Part shown: piece by piece, positions 11,275 to 22,940 of the stretch
Layout of the letters: each line of letters opens with the position of its first letter
Numbering within the stretch: the first letter of the stretch is position 1
DNA from: Neurospora tetraspora
Taxonomy: Eukaryota; Ascomycota; Sordariomycetes; Sordariales; Sordariaceae
DNA: 64,000 nt
Assembly: GCF_033439725.1 (NCBI RefSeq)
Contig: NW_026944387.1
Coordinates: 3,100,001 to 3,164,000, forward strand
Reading direction: 5' to 3'
The notes under the pieces: model-generated
What the model was told of the DNA's origin: nothing
Databases searched by the model: none
What the model saw: the letters and a program-made list of their open reading frames with translations, nothing else
Position numbers and translations under genes: made by a program

Positions 11275-12284
11275 TCAAACCGTAGGCGATTGTGGATAGT
11301 AGGTTGGTGTCGGGTACATAGACCAGGACTGCTGGGGGAGATACGAGGATTGCGGCTGTGGAACGCTGGTCGGGCAGTATCCGCGGTCTAAGCCGTGTCA
11401 GTAAACACGCGCACATAAGACATCGACCAAAAACCACGAGGGCTACTCACCAGTTTCAATGTCCTCGTAGTTGACCTTCATGCCGTCCAGGCAAGAGATT
11501 CCCGTAGCTTGGCTCATTACAGAGGAGTCCATCAATGAAGGAGGAACGCTTGTGGGGACGTGGCTAGCCACGTACTCGTCAGGATGCCCCGTGGATGAAG
11601 ACGGACTTGAGACCACTGAAGAAACAGTTACCGAAGAGACGGGGACCACCGGAGGCCATGTCTCACAAGGTTCAGGAGTAGGGAGGTAAGATGACCCGAA
11701 GCTTGTCGGTGCACCATAGTCCGTGGAGCCTTGGGGGAAGGATGCCCCGCGGCCTGGAACTGCTGATGGCGAAGTTTGCAGTCCATCCACCTCGTAGCCT
11801 TTAGTCACAATGGGTTAGCCTTTGGAACGAGATCGAAACCATAGGAATGACCGCATGAGTCCAAAAAAAGAGAAAATTGGCTTACCAGATTGAGGAAACG
11901 GACGGTTCCCGATGCCAAGGGCTTCCCTTAATGTTCGCACTTCGTGCTCCAATGCCTTGTTCTTCTGTAGCAGTTCACGAACCATTCCATCGCGGTTCTC
12001 CCTTCCCCTCGATTCTTCCAATTCGCGCTGTAGCCTTTCAATGAGCTCCTTGGTGCGAGCTCTTATTGCGCGTTGCGCTTCCCGATCATTTGCTCGCTTC
12101 CTAGCTAGCTGTGAAGGCGTGAGGGTAGAGACGCTTCTCGTGCCTGTGTCCGCAAACAAAGCTAAGTGTCAGAATGCTTCACGGTGGATTTGCCAGGAGA
12201 AGATGGTATTCAGCACTCACCTTTCCTCTTCACCGTAGCCGGCTTGTTTTCCCCGGTAGTGGCGGCAGGAGGAGACCGAGCCAT
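11275..12284 (-). CDS. bZIP transcription factor, 4 exons
   Basis: Exons are 12284-12221, 12143-11886, 11798-11451 and 11387-11275, giving 260 residues with all junctions in phase. The basic region lies at about residues 36-53 (RKRANDREAQRAIRARTK), after a TPSQLAR lead. A leucine-rich coiled coil with a Glu-rich stretch runs to about residue 95. The rest is Ser/Pro/Tyr-rich, ends PTYYPQSPTV and is probably an activation region. It belongs to a fungal bZIP branch in which the position usually held by the invariant Asn of the DNA-contact helix is Asp, with Asn one residue before; this is seen in the sequence and implies altered or weak binding to the usual half-site. It should act in the nucleus as a dimer. 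Introns are 64-87 bp. Target genes are unknown. Confidence 0.85.
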
Positions 12285-14252
12285 CTTGAGTTGGTGGTTG
12301 TTGTGTCGATATGCGTGACTGTACTAGACGTTTGTGTGTATGTCTATATCGATGTTGTCTTGAAGGCTGAATGGTTGTTCTTGGTAGTTCTGCCTTGCTC
12401 GAGATGAGAATGATGAAAGGAAATATATACGGTTCGTTGCTAGATAAAGCCGGAGCAAGTGGACGGATGGGACCAAGGGAAGATTCTCGCGGGATGCCCA
12501 CTTATTAACAATACAGCACGGCGTTGAAGCGTAGTCCAGGCTGTGATCTGAGATGGGCTCCGCCAAAGAGACAAGGGTGAATAGGAAGGAACCCCTGGTC
12601 TTGCTGGGTCTACAATGTACACACTTCCACTCTTGAGAGGTGCCCTTCCAAAGGTGGGGAAGGTGGTCAAGGTGTCTTGAAAGATCGGGATCATGGGAGT
12701 ATGGACTAGAAGCCACAGTCTGTGCGCCAGATGCCTTGGGCCTTTGCTTCCACTTTCCCCTTCCAGTCGGTTTTCGGAGACTTGGGGACTAGACATTGGA
12801 ATCCGGGCCACGGACGAGCTGACAGGGGCGAGGCTCTGGGCCGGTCATTCCTCCGCCAGTCCTCCTCTCCCGGGCCTGAGCGGCCTCTGCCCAGACAGGC
12901 ACGCGGCAGAGAGAATGGATGACCCCAAGTGCCTTCCAACTCTTTCGTCTCTTATATAAAACCCTTATATACTGCCATCTAACAACCGCCCTTTGCAAAT
13001 GCAGTTGATACGTTGAGGCTCCGGCGCTAACCCTTGTTTGGTTAGAGACCACGGTACACCCCCTGCAATGAGTGCCGGCCGGTAGACCATTGGTTTGCGT
13101 TCAGCAGGCCGGGATAGTGAAGGTCAGAACTTACTGTGTAGTGTACTTCCCCCTTTCAGTTTGTGATGTTTGCTTTGCTGTAATTGTGGGCGGCTTGTCA
13201 CCAAGTGGGGATTGTGGGACGAGTGAAGGAACGAGGATTTTAGATATTGGTAACTTCACATACTGCGAACAGCATAAAAGTTTACCTTTGCCAAGCCCTT
13301 GTGGCCTTCGAGTTACGAGGATATGTACCTTTTGACTGACGGGTCCACTTGAGGCCCAAATTTTAGACTTTCACGCTATGCTGGAGCGCAATGTTGGGCC
13401 AAGAGCCTTGCATACTGTAGCACACCCCAGTACCGACCTAGTGTCTGGTGACAACGTCTTGAAAATCCAAGTGCTGTGCGCGTAGCTCGGAATATCTTCA
13501 AAATCTATACCGCGTGCACTAGACAAACTTAACACTAGCAAGCTTGACGGTCTGACAGTACGGCTACGTCGTTGAGGCAGTCTCCAAACGGTAGCATGGC
13601 ACAACACCAGAAAGAACGGCCAGCAATCTGATGCTCCCTCGAATCAACCAAAGACATCAGGGGAAAAAAAAGACCACACGAGCGGTGACACGAATCCAAA
13701 TACTTTGATGTGGTTGTAGCTCCCACCTTGCGCCTCTGGGTGATAGACATACTGCATTCCAGAACATAAGATGGTTGTGGAATGTCTGCCACCGTCACAT
13801 TCGAACGCACGCTTGGCACGCTACGTGCATCAGAGGTCTAGGACCACAACAGGCGTCTGCAGCTAGGACTATGGTGGAGGCTTGAAACACAGTGCCTTGA
13901 AAGTGTTCTCCACTTGGGAACTCGCTCAAACCCTGCGTCCCTTATACGTTAGTGCGTGAAGGACCAGACTAGCATGGACCACCCAAAGACCGAAGCCCGA
14001 GCCGATATCTCCTAAAAGCGGCGAATGCGGGCAAGGAGTGGGAAAGGGGGCCACGCCTCCATCCTGTCCGTCATCCGATGGGATACGTTTCGAGACTCGG
14101 GAGCCACTAGCTGAGGCAGTTGAGCATGTCTGATCGGAGGCGAGTGGGCGTGGGACAGCAATATGGCTTCAGAAAACGACATGGTAGCGTGTTGAGAAGA
14201 GTTTGCGCGCGGTGAGAGTATGTAGTTGAGACCTACTAACCTACGTAGTGTA
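12285..14252. other. Intergenic, no gene recognised
   Basis: Two kilobases upstream of the bZIP gene. Short frames on both strands (for example 12440-12811 and 13535-13819, both minus) show no domain or repeat. The bZIP promoter should lie in the part nearest 12285. Confidence 0.45.
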
Positions 14253-14426
14253 CCGCTTTTTCTCACTCGATACGGTTTCACTCAACCGAGCTCAACTAGG
14301 TATAGCGCCGGTTATATCTGGCTTCGACCAATCTTCTGGTGAGTTGATGCGGGTCGCAGGGTTTCCTGGGAACGATCCAGTAATAGGATTGGTTTGAGTG
14401 AAACCGTATCGAGTGAGAAAAAGCGG
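14253..14426. mobile_element. MITE with 33-bp perfect terminal inverted repeats and TA duplication (Tc1/mariner-type)
   Basis: The left end CCGCTTTTTCTCACTCGATA continues to about 14285 and is repeated exactly in inverse orientation at 14394-14426. Both ends are flanked by TA (14251-14252 and 14427-14428). The total is 174 bp with no coding capacity. Perfect inverted ends plus TA duplication fit a non-autonomous element mobilised by a Tc1/mariner/Fot1-type transposase, and the identical arms suggest recent movement. It sits about 0.5 kb past the 3' end of the pseudouridine synthase gene. Confidence 0.85.
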
Positions 14427-14895
14427 TATGCGCCCAGTTGCAAGCACAGAACAAACAGGCACCGATTAGGCGCACCTGGATCGACCCCACACGTTGCTAT
14501 ATCATTGATCTGCCACACGCGGTTAGGACCATGCGAAGATCACCGGTAGTGGAAGACAGGTGTGAACGGCATCTGGGGTCCCCGCGCACATCAAGCATAC
14601 CTTCTGAAACCATTCCTTGACCTCGTAGTCTCCACCAGCATGGAGATCACGGTGGAAAGATGATGGTGATAATCTGCAATAGATCGTCTTCAGTGCTCGT
14701 GTAACTTGTTGGTTCTTACCCAGAGTCCCAGACGAGGCACAACCTCACAGTGAGTTAGCCAACGACTCTCTCAAGCCACGACTTGGCAGTTTGCCTGAAC
14801 TATCTCTTCAAGAGCGCAACCAAAGGTAACTGTCCCGGAGGACGAGTCATGGGCACAGTGTCCGGGTCATCAACATCCTCCGCGGGTTTTCCTCT
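14427..14895. other. Intergenic, 3' flank of the pseudouridine synthase gene
   Basis: About 470 bases with no gene signal; probably holds the 3' untranslated region of the minus-strand pseudouridine synthase gene. Confidence 0.45.
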
Positions 14896-16317
14896 TTATG
14901 TTGAGCTTGCCTCGACAGCGCTTACAAGATCCTCCATTCCGCCTACCTGTGTCGGTCCTGTCATGCCACTCGGAGGTAACGCCCAGGCGGGTAAGGGGCT
15001 CACATAGCTCCATGCTCCATCAGCATCCTCGTATCTGAGACTGTGAAGCCAGAGCGAAAGCTCTTGCTCACCAGGGTCCGTATAGAGCGGTGTCTGGCAG
15101 ACGTCACAGACTTGACCAGACATCTTTTCGGCCTTCTTCTTATGGTAGTTGTCCACCATCTCGTCATAATATGCAACCGCATCAGCAACGTCTTCCTTGC
15201 CCATCCGGGAGAGACGGGAAATGACATCCTCGTCACTGTTCCGAGCTGCGTCGGCATCGTTACGGCCGAGATCAAACCCCCAGACCTTTTGATTGGCATA
15301 GATCGGGTCGTTCTGGATGGGGTGACCTAAGAATTGGAGATGAACCCGGATTTGATGAGTCCTTCCGGTAACAGGAAGGCAGCGGACAATGGAATATCCT
15401 TCTCCTTCACCCCTCCTCTGCGCCGTTTGCTCTGCGTCCGGCATAGCCGGTTGTTCGGTCTGACCCTTGGCAGGCGGGTCAACGGGAGGATAATAGGCCA
15501 GGCGCTTGAAAACGGTACGTGCCGCCTTGCCGTTGGCGCGCACACGGTTGAGGGTTAGTTTGGGGGAAATCTGAAGGATGGGTTGATCGCAAACCACTTC
15601 GCCATCGGGAAACCTGCCAACAACCCTGGCGATGTACTCCTTGCGGACACTGCGCTGAGAGATTTGAGCAACGAGACGTTCGGCCGCACGCTGGTTCTTG
15701 GCAAGAAACATGATACCGCTGGTGAGCCGGTCAAGCCTGTTGCAGGGACGGGGTAGGAAATCAGGTCCCCTCTCGGACTTGATAATCTCAACGACAGAAT
15801 TGTAGTTGTAGCGGCCAGCGGGGTGGACGGGGACACCGGACGGCTTGTTGATGACAATCAGGTCATTGTCTTCGTGAATCACGCGAATGGGCTCGGCTGT
15901 GATGGGAGGCTCGTGACGGTGAGTGGTGTGGGAGATGAGGTCACCATTCTTGAGGACATATTCGGGACCGACAGCCTTGCCATTGACGACAACCAGGCCG
16001 GTCTCAACGGCGTTACGGTAATACTCGGCCGGCCGGTCCCGGAATTCGACCTCGAATATTTCCATCAGCTTGCGACCGCGCCAACGCTCCTTGCACCACG
16101 TGTTGTAGGTGTAATGGTACGGCACGACGCGGCGAAGGCCATCTTCGATATAGTAGGGCCGGGGCCAGGGATCAGAGGGAGTGATCGCGACAGCGGGAGG
16201 TTCAGCGGCCGGGGAAATGGTCGCCGCATCCGTCACTCCAACAGCTGGCGTGGGGTCGGGGGTAAGGGGCGGTGTTTCGTTGTCCGTGACGAGGCTTGTC
16301 GCGACTGTGGCCGCCAT
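14896..16317 (-). CDS. RluA-family pseudouridine synthase (Rib2/Pus8/Pus9-like)
   Basis: A single-exon frame of 473 residues. The enzyme isomerises uridine to pseudouridine in RNA; the yeast relatives act on tRNA position 32. The catalytic core motif is N-R-L-D-R-L-T-S-G at about 193-201, with D196 as the expected nucleophile. It is preceded by an S4-like region at about 80-130 and a KPSGVPVHP block at 158-166, and followed by GRTHQIRVHLQFLGHPIQND. A C-terminal CDVCQTPLYTDP segment has a CxxC pair. The frame is open upstream to 16611; those 98 residues include an Ala/Leu/Arg-rich stretch just before the chosen Met that could pass for a mitochondrial presequence, so a longer mitochondrial form is possible. 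The Met at 16317 is chosen because the far upstream part reads like CA-repeat leader DNA. Divergent from the thioesterase gene. Confidence 0.9.
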   Translation of the reverse strand: MAATVATSLVTDNETPPLTPDPTPAVGVTDAATISPAAEPPAVAITPSDPWPRPYYIEDGLRRVVPYHYTYNTWCKERWRGRKLMEIFEVEFRDRPAEYYRNAVETGLVVVNGKAVGPEYVLKNGDLISHTTHRHEPPITAEPIRVIHEDNDLIVINKPSGVPVHPAGRYNYNSVVEIIKSERGPDFLPRPCNRLDRLTSGIMFLAKNQRAAERLVAQISQRSVRKEYIARVVGRFPDGEVVCDQPILQISPKLTLNRVRANGKAARTVFKRLAYYPPVDPPAKGQTEQPAMPDAEQTAQRRGEGEGYSIVRCLPVTGRTHQIRVHLQFLGHPIQNDPIYANQKVWGFDLGRNDADAARNSDEDVISRLSRMGKEDVADAVAYYDEMVDNYHKKKAEKMSGQVCDVCQTPLYTDPGEQELSLWLHSLRYEDADGAWSYVSPLPAWALPPSGMTGPTQVGGMEDLVSAVEASST

Positions 16318-17180
16318 CTTTCGTCTCGTGCCTGGGAGCAACCGTGTCAGCGATGCTAATGGTGCAAATGACGCGAGCAGTGCAGCAGCGGTGGAGCGAC
16401 AGGAAGCCAGGTTGGCGATGGCTTGCTTGGTTGTCGTCAGACAAAACAGTAGAGGGAGGATGGAGGGCCGGAGCTCCAATCGGAACGAAGTGAACAAGAC
16501 GTGATGGTGTGTTGTGTTGTGTTGTGTTTGTAGGTAGTCTGGCCGAGCACATGGGACGGACCCCAGACAAATTTCAGACGGATGGACATGCTTGCAGTAC
16601 CGGTATCGCACCGCACAGGTAGCGTTACCCCATCTGGCGCAATAGCCTGCCTGACAGTGTTAGCACATATATGCAACGCACCCGCTTGACGTGCCACATC
16701 CCTAATGCCGTACTTACCCGCTATACGCCTTACCACATACGTACAAGACAGCGGTTGGCGCCACTACTACGCTACGGGGTATCTAAAAGTAGATACGTAA
16801 TGTAATGGTACGGTCATGTTACGTACATTACATATACGTACCGTGCATACCTACTGGTCTACTAGGCATACGCACTGTCTGTCTCATCCTAACGCCGCCC
16901 ACGTGTTAAGTTGTTGTTGACGTTGGACTACCTGGCACGCCTAGCCATCGTCGCATTTCCAATTCGAGTATGGGTGCATCGGGATCTACAGCCGAGAGTG
17001 TACTATGTAGGAGCCTCGGTAACACATAGTCTGGGGTAGTGAAGCTATCCGCCTCCGTCCTCACTTGAGCTTCTTAAACCACCACTTCATCCATCACCTT
17101 CACTCCTCAGCCTCATCCCTTACTCACATCCGGTCCATTCGAAGTCCGCTGCCAGCATCCAAGCAAGCTACAGTCACGCC
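16318..17180. promoter_or_regulatory. Divergent promoter region between pseudouridine synthase and thioesterase genes
   Basis: The two genes face away from each other across about 860 bases. The stretch has CACAACACAACACA-type leader on the minus strand near 16520 and an inverted pair GTAATGTA/TACATTAC around 16800-16830. It should hold both promoters. No motif could be tied to a named regulator. Confidence 0.5.
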
Positions 17181-17707
17181 ATGGGCGCTTACGACCAGTT
17201 GAAAAGCCGTACAAGGGCTGATTACCCCTACTTTCTCGAATATCGCACGCGATGGTAAGTTGCTGCTGTCCTATGCAAAGCCCCGATCCAGTGCTAACCT
17301 ATTGGCACAGGAGTGACAACGACATGTACCAACATATGAATAATTCCATTTACAATATCCTTTATGATTCCGTCATCAACAGCTATCTCTTCGAATTCTG
17401 TGGTCTCAAGCCAGATTCGTCCCCCCAGTATGGCATGGTAGTCCACAGTCACAACGATTACTTCGCCTCCATTTCGTTTCCCGCCTGCGCTGAGCTTGGC
17501 CTGCGCGTTAACAAGATTGGCAACTCCAGTGTCACCTATGAGATTGCCCTCTTTGAGAAGGGCGTCGACCAGGTTAAGTCAGTCGGCGAGTTCGTTCAGG
17601 TCTGGGTCGATCGAGACACCGGCAGGCCGAGTGTCCATGGCATACGCCAGCATGTTCGCGATGGGCTCCAGCGCATCATGGTAGACACCCATCTAAGCAA
17701 ACTTTAG
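17181..17707 (+). CDS. Hotdog-fold acyl-CoA thioesterase-like protein, 2 exons
   Basis: Exons are 17181-17254 and 17311-17707, giving 156 residues; the 56-bp intron is GTAAGT..CACAG with a GCTAAC branch site. The protein has the 4-hydroxybenzoyl-CoA thioesterase-like signature D-M-Y-x-H-M-N-N at about residues 29-36. In this family the segment holds the catalytic Asp/His region and starts the central helix of the hotdog fold. The length suits a single hotdog domain, acting as a dimer or tetramer on a fatty or aromatic acyl-CoA. No targeting signal is obvious. It is the last intact gene before the AT-rich block; codon use is normal and no RIP damage is seen. Confidence 0.88.
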
Positions 17708-18311
17708 CAGGTCAACTTGTTCCATGAAATTTGCCGTCTTGCCCGATATTCTCAGATATGCTATCATGCTCACTGCTCCTCGTGCACATAGTATCTCCAG
17801 ACACGGGTATGTTACTCCGTGGGTCTACGCAGTTTATTGTGAACACCAGTTACTCCGTTATACGCCTTCAACCTACACTTCACTGTCAACTCGCACCGTT
17901 TCGTTGCTTATGATGACCTTATACGGCCTTTCTCGCTGCGCTTGGCGTCTGCTTACCATTAAAATGAACTTATATTACCTCGTTGATTGCTGGAGGGTAC
18001 CGCGTTTCCTGATGATGTAAGTCTCTCTAGAATATCCGAGATCATACGAGGCGAGAAACCCATCTAGCCACATAATTGCGCGGATACTACGATGCATCTC
18101 ACAAAACACAACTGGTGGTTCCTCCCAATGGCCTTCCTATGTAGCGGAATAACGCTTGACATTGCTACTAGTGTATGCTACGATGTTGAGTATACTCAAC
18201 ACCTTCCTCCTATACTTCAAAACCAGATATATGTCACAGGGCTAGCCTGTGACTGTTATCTGGTCGCGGTATTACTACGGTAATAGTTGCCGGGTTAATG
18301 TACGCTCTTTA
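17708..18311. other. Transition from gene DNA to AT-rich repeat DNA
   Basis: The 3' flank of the thioesterase gene. GC content falls steadily. No gene is recognised; plus-strand frames here are short and lack a domain. Confidence 0.5.
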
Positions 18312-18364
18312 ATTGGCTGCATTACTACAGCCAATACTTTGCCGCTTCGGTACCGAGGCGGCAA
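18312..18364. repeat. Two adjacent hairpins at the edge of the AT-rich block
   Basis: ATTGGCTG (18312-18319) pairs with CAGCCAAT (18328-18335) across an 8-base loop. Right after it, 18339-18364 is a near-perfect palindrome, TTGCCGCTTCGG/TACCGAGGCGGCAA with one mismatched pair. Confidence 0.7.
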
Positions 18365-19374
18365 GTGGGTTAATTACGTATACGTACTATGGGCTTACCG
18401 CTGGGTTTATCCCTTACGAGCTATATATATATTCTATAACTTCCTTTCCTCCTTATATAAATATATAAATTTTAATTTACCCCTAACGTTCAATATCGCT
18501 TTGCCCTATAATAAGTATTTGTACCTACTATTACGTTGCGAACGTATATTATAAAGAAGAAGTACATTATTTAATAGAATAATTATAACGCCGTTAATCG
18601 CTAAAAAAAATCCCGTAGTAGGAAGAGTCTATTATTTTCGATGGTAATATTATTATTACCAACGTAAATATTTTATTAGAAAAATAATAATTATTACTAA
18701 TATATATTTAGGAGGACGTTAATATTTTAAACGCTCTTTAAAATATTAAATTAAAGATTTCTAACGAATTAAAGGGTTCTAATCTACCCTTAATAAATAA
18801 AGAAATTTATTTTATAACTTTAAATAATATCCCCGCAATTCCTATTATTAAAAACTTTATTAGAATTATTAAGGAAAATAATTCTATATTCTTGGAAATT
18901 ATTAGAAGTTCTTTTATTATAATTATTAATTTTATTAATATAGACGTTTTTTGTACTATTATTAACCCTATTGTACGGGTAATCTAAATATTCGATTACT
19001 ATACCAATAATATTTTTAATTAGTTTAAGGAATTCTTAGAGTAGTTCTAAATAGAAAAGAAAAAGGATATAATTTTCGAGAACGAATTTAAATAGATACT
19101 ACATATTATTAAATCGATATAATTAGTCTTTTCGAAAATATAAAAAGAATTTAATTAAATAAAACGAATTAATAATAATATAATTAACCCTATTAATAAT
19201 AGTAGAGAGGGTAATAATATTAGTAAAGGATTAAGTACGGGAAGTGGAAATATGTTGGGAAATAATTCTAGGGTCTATACGATTAATTGTAAAGTTCTTT
19301 ACGTTATTGCGACTATTTTTAGAAAAGTACTACTTTCTAACCCCGAAGTTTTTACAGTTATTTAAAAGGACCCT
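18365..19374. repeat. RIP-degraded AT-rich DNA, origin not identified
   Basis: Very AT-rich with almost no CA/TG dinucleotides. Plus-strand frames near 19080-19370 are partly open but show no recognised domain. Probably the remains of an older repeat into which the family G element was inserted. Confidence 0.6.
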
Positions 19375-19524
19375 TGTCGGAAGGTATCGATCGACGAAGG
19401 TTAGAATAGTATTAAAGTCAGAAAGAGGATGAATAATAAAGTAAATATCGCCCTCGCTTTGGACGTTGATGAAAATGGTGGAGAATGGTATGTAGAATGT
19501 GTGGATAGGTAGTAGATTGGTAGA

Positions 19525-19801
19525 TGTGTTGGGTCTGCAAGAGTAAGGCACAGCGAGCAGTCGTATATGGTTAAAATACTATATTTGACAAGGAAAGAAA
19601 GAGAGGAAAGACTGCACCAGAAGGGTGCAGTCGAAAGAAGGTTTTGTGCAACCAGTGCCAAGACTGTACGGGCTAGGCAGTTATGCGGGTTTGGCCAACT
19701 AGAAGGCTCGTATCGCAGCTTATCGGCTTATCGGGCTGGCAGGCTGTAGGATACGGCTTGGCAATAGCCAAGCTTAACCCTTAGGTTCTAACCCTATAAT
19801 A
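19525..19801 (-). repeat. Left LTR of A1
   Basis: 277 bp; outer end TGTGTTGGGTC, inner end ATAATA. Its partner is 29132-29408. The outer part is nearly free of RIP and the inner part is more mutated. Confidence 0.85.
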
Positions 19802-20718
19802 TTACCCCCCTACTCCCCCTTAGGGAACTCGGTCCACCCCTCTTAGGAGTATAGTCTACCGTATAAAGTATTAAGTAGCTAATTATATAAAAATAACGAA
19901 ATCTATTAATAACCGCTCCTAACTAAATACTTATTTAAACGGAGAAGAAATTAATAATACTAAGAAAAGTATCTATACTAAACCCCCAAATAAACACTAT
20001 ACAACTACTTACTTCCTACCCGAATCGGTAATATTCTAAACGTCGTAAATACTTACCTTCATCGAGCTACTCCTAATATACGGGAACTAAAACTAAATTA
20101 GGGAATACATTTATACCTTGCCCATCCGGGGCCCTCTTCTACTAAGATAAATCTATATTGCGTAGTAGTTAGTATTAAGGTAATTACCTAGTGCTTTGTA
20201 TCGTTCTATTTCTCCTATTAATAGTAGTTGTCAACCACCGCGTTCTCTAAAACGCAGTGGCTATAAACTATGATTATAATTCCCTCGCTAGGGAATAACC
20301 TCAGTAAATCCTTATGCGTACGAAATATTACGTTTATTACCCTCCTACAGTTGGGTTTTGTAATAAATACTATTAAATAGTGTAGTTAGGCGGCAAAGGG
20401 TATTATTATACGGTAATTTTATTACTTATTTGGCTAGTAAATAGTATGTTTAGTAAGCTAATTAGAAGTCCCTCCTGTACGGATATAGTAGCGCTCCTTT
20501 ACCCCTAATATTATTAGGGCGTTCTTATTTATCGATAAAACAATTGCTTAGTTTGAGAGCTCCTCTCCTTAGCTATCGCTATTGTAACTATTTAAGCCCC
20601 TACCGGATCGAGATGGATTGATTTCATTTTGTATAACTAGTATTGCTCCCTAGATTAGAGCCTTTACTACTATTTCTTCTCTCTCCTCTTCCGTCTCCTT
20701 ATTTAAGTAAAGCTTAGA

Positions 20719-20920
20719 TGTCATGAGGCTAAGGCCCGGGCTGTGGCGCTCTGGTCATCAACCAGAGCTGTCATAAGGCGCCGTGGCTGTGTCTGTACAA
20801 CCCCTATCAAAACTTCGCATCTCCGGTAGAGCCGCCTTTTAAATAGAATTTTCCTTCTTTATAGAACCTTAATTAAACTATATAACCAATACCTATATTA
20901 ATTGTACTATCCCCGTTATA
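20719..20920 (+). repeat. 5' LTR of element C
   Basis: 202 bp starting TGTCATGAGG; aligns without gaps to 28036-28237. The first half is nearly unmutated and the second half is RIP-mutated. Confidence 0.88.
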
Positions 20921-22036
20921 CTAAGTTCTATTATAATAGATTCAATAGAATAAGATAAGTAGCCGCTATAAAAATAGTAGTAGGGTTTACTTACTTAAAT
21001 GGCCGTAGCTGGAATTCCTATAGAATTTTCCGCCGCTATAACCGTTATAACTATGAAATAAAAAGAAGCTACAAGGAGAGAAGCTATACGTTTCGTACAA
21101 GAGAAAGAAGACTTCGTTAGAACGTTATTCACTAGCGATATATTCGCCCAAATAGTAAGAATAGCGCTTAATATAATTTGTTACTTAAAACTAATACAAC
21201 CCTTTTAACGTTAATATAACTACCACGATAACTACTATTATTCTGAGCGCTATAGTCGGTACTATATAAGAAGCCGCTCCCTATTATAATTTTAAACGTA
21301 AAAATATCCCCTAGTTAAAATAGGATGGAACCCCTTCTATATTTAATTTCTATATTATTAGACTAGGCTTTATATATAAAGAAGAGAAGTCAGTAGGAGT
21401 TATCATTAGTAATAAATTAAGCTAATTAGTATTATTAAACGCTTTCCCACTTAATAAAATAATTAAGGTAGAAGCCTTTTAGCGTTGTAGCGGTATTAAT
21501 GGTATATATACACCTGAGGATTTCTTCGATTACTTCAAGTTAATTTTCGGTAATAAGAGTGAGAAAAGATTAGCTTTGACCCGCTTACGTACTATACGAT
21601 AGAGAGAGAATTAATCCTTATGAGATTAGCTCCCTACGTTTAAAGAGAATTTTATAAAAATTAGAGGCTTTATTTAGGAAAATAATTCTAAATTAATCTA
21701 GTTAGGAACTTCTATATTTAACGCTTTTTACGATTAATTAATTTTAATCTATATACCCGAAATTTACGACTTCTATATTAAATAGTTAAAAGATATTATA
21801 TAGAAGTTTGAGGCTAGTAAGGCCTTCTATAATATTAGGGGTAATAGTAAAGGATATAGTAGTTATCGCTAAAATTCTCTTTCTTAGCGCGACCTTACCC
21901 CTACCCCTAAATACTTTAAAAATATAAATAGTAATATTATAATAAGCTATATTAAAATAAAGGGCAACCTTAGTAATAAAGATATTAAGTATAAAATAGT
22001 CTTCTCCTAGGCGGAGCCAAATCCCAGGTGAGACAG

Positions 22037-22940
22037 TGAAGCGCCCACGAATCCACATCTCCGGGAAGACCCACTTTTCCGGGCCACCGTGGTCCGTTTC
22101 CGTACAGCCTAAGCCGCCGGCCTCACGGAAGCTCATTACTCTCAATGTCTCCCAATGCTCTCATCGCTTTCAATCGTCATCATTGAAAGACTTGGTCATT
22201 TTGGGGTCTTAGTCATTTTTAGGGTTAGGGGATTTAGTCATTAAAGGACTTGGTCATTTTTGGGGATTTGGTCATTGAGGGACTTGGTCATTTTTGGGGA
22301 CTTGGTCATTTCGACGGTCGCATTTGAATGATAAATGACCAAAACTACCAAAAAGCCCCATTTCTCAACGACTACTGCACGGCATCAATCGTTCAAAGTA
22401 CCAAAATGATCAGATTTTCAAGGCGAACATTTTGCACCTGGTTGCATTTTGATGCACGCAATGGTTGGAGAGCGGTATTGATTGTAATGATATTCCGAGG
22501 TTGGAAATAGGAGAGATCGAAGATCATATCAATTACGGTCGCATAATGAAAATCGCATTGTAACGCGGACTTCTACCTCATTTCACGCTGCATCCATTAT
22601 TTAAAGACATAGGAATAAAGAGAAGAATCTACTCTATCTAATGACATTTTTATTATTTTGATACATCTCAATAACATTAAGGTATCTCAATTTAAAGGTG
22701 TTGAAATCCAGCATAGTTTGCGTTGCTATTGAGACCGTGTCCTGCTTGGCACCAGAATTCCCTTTTTAGGTCTACCAAGACGGGTATTTTTTTGCATTCC
22801 AGCCGGTAATAGACAGAATCGCCGCTCCTTCCAGTTTCGCTTCGATGTGGGCCCATGGACCACGCACGACCTTTGGTGTGGTTCTTCCATGACACTTTGG
22901 GCCCACGATCGAATCTCCACTTTGAAGGATGGGCGCTTCA
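22037..22940. mobile_element. Unmutated 0.9-kb insert in element C with short inverted ends
   Basis: Normal base composition with frequent CA/TG contrasts sharply with the RIP-mutated flanks. The ends carry an 11-bp inverted repeat, TGAAGCGCCCA at 22037 and its complement ending at 22940. No target duplication could be read. Inside, 22186-22315 holds about six units like GACTTGGTCATTTTTGGGG. It has no coding frame of note. Best reading: a non-autonomous DNA element that arrived after C was mutated; the short terminal match leaves room for doubt. Confidence 0.55.
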
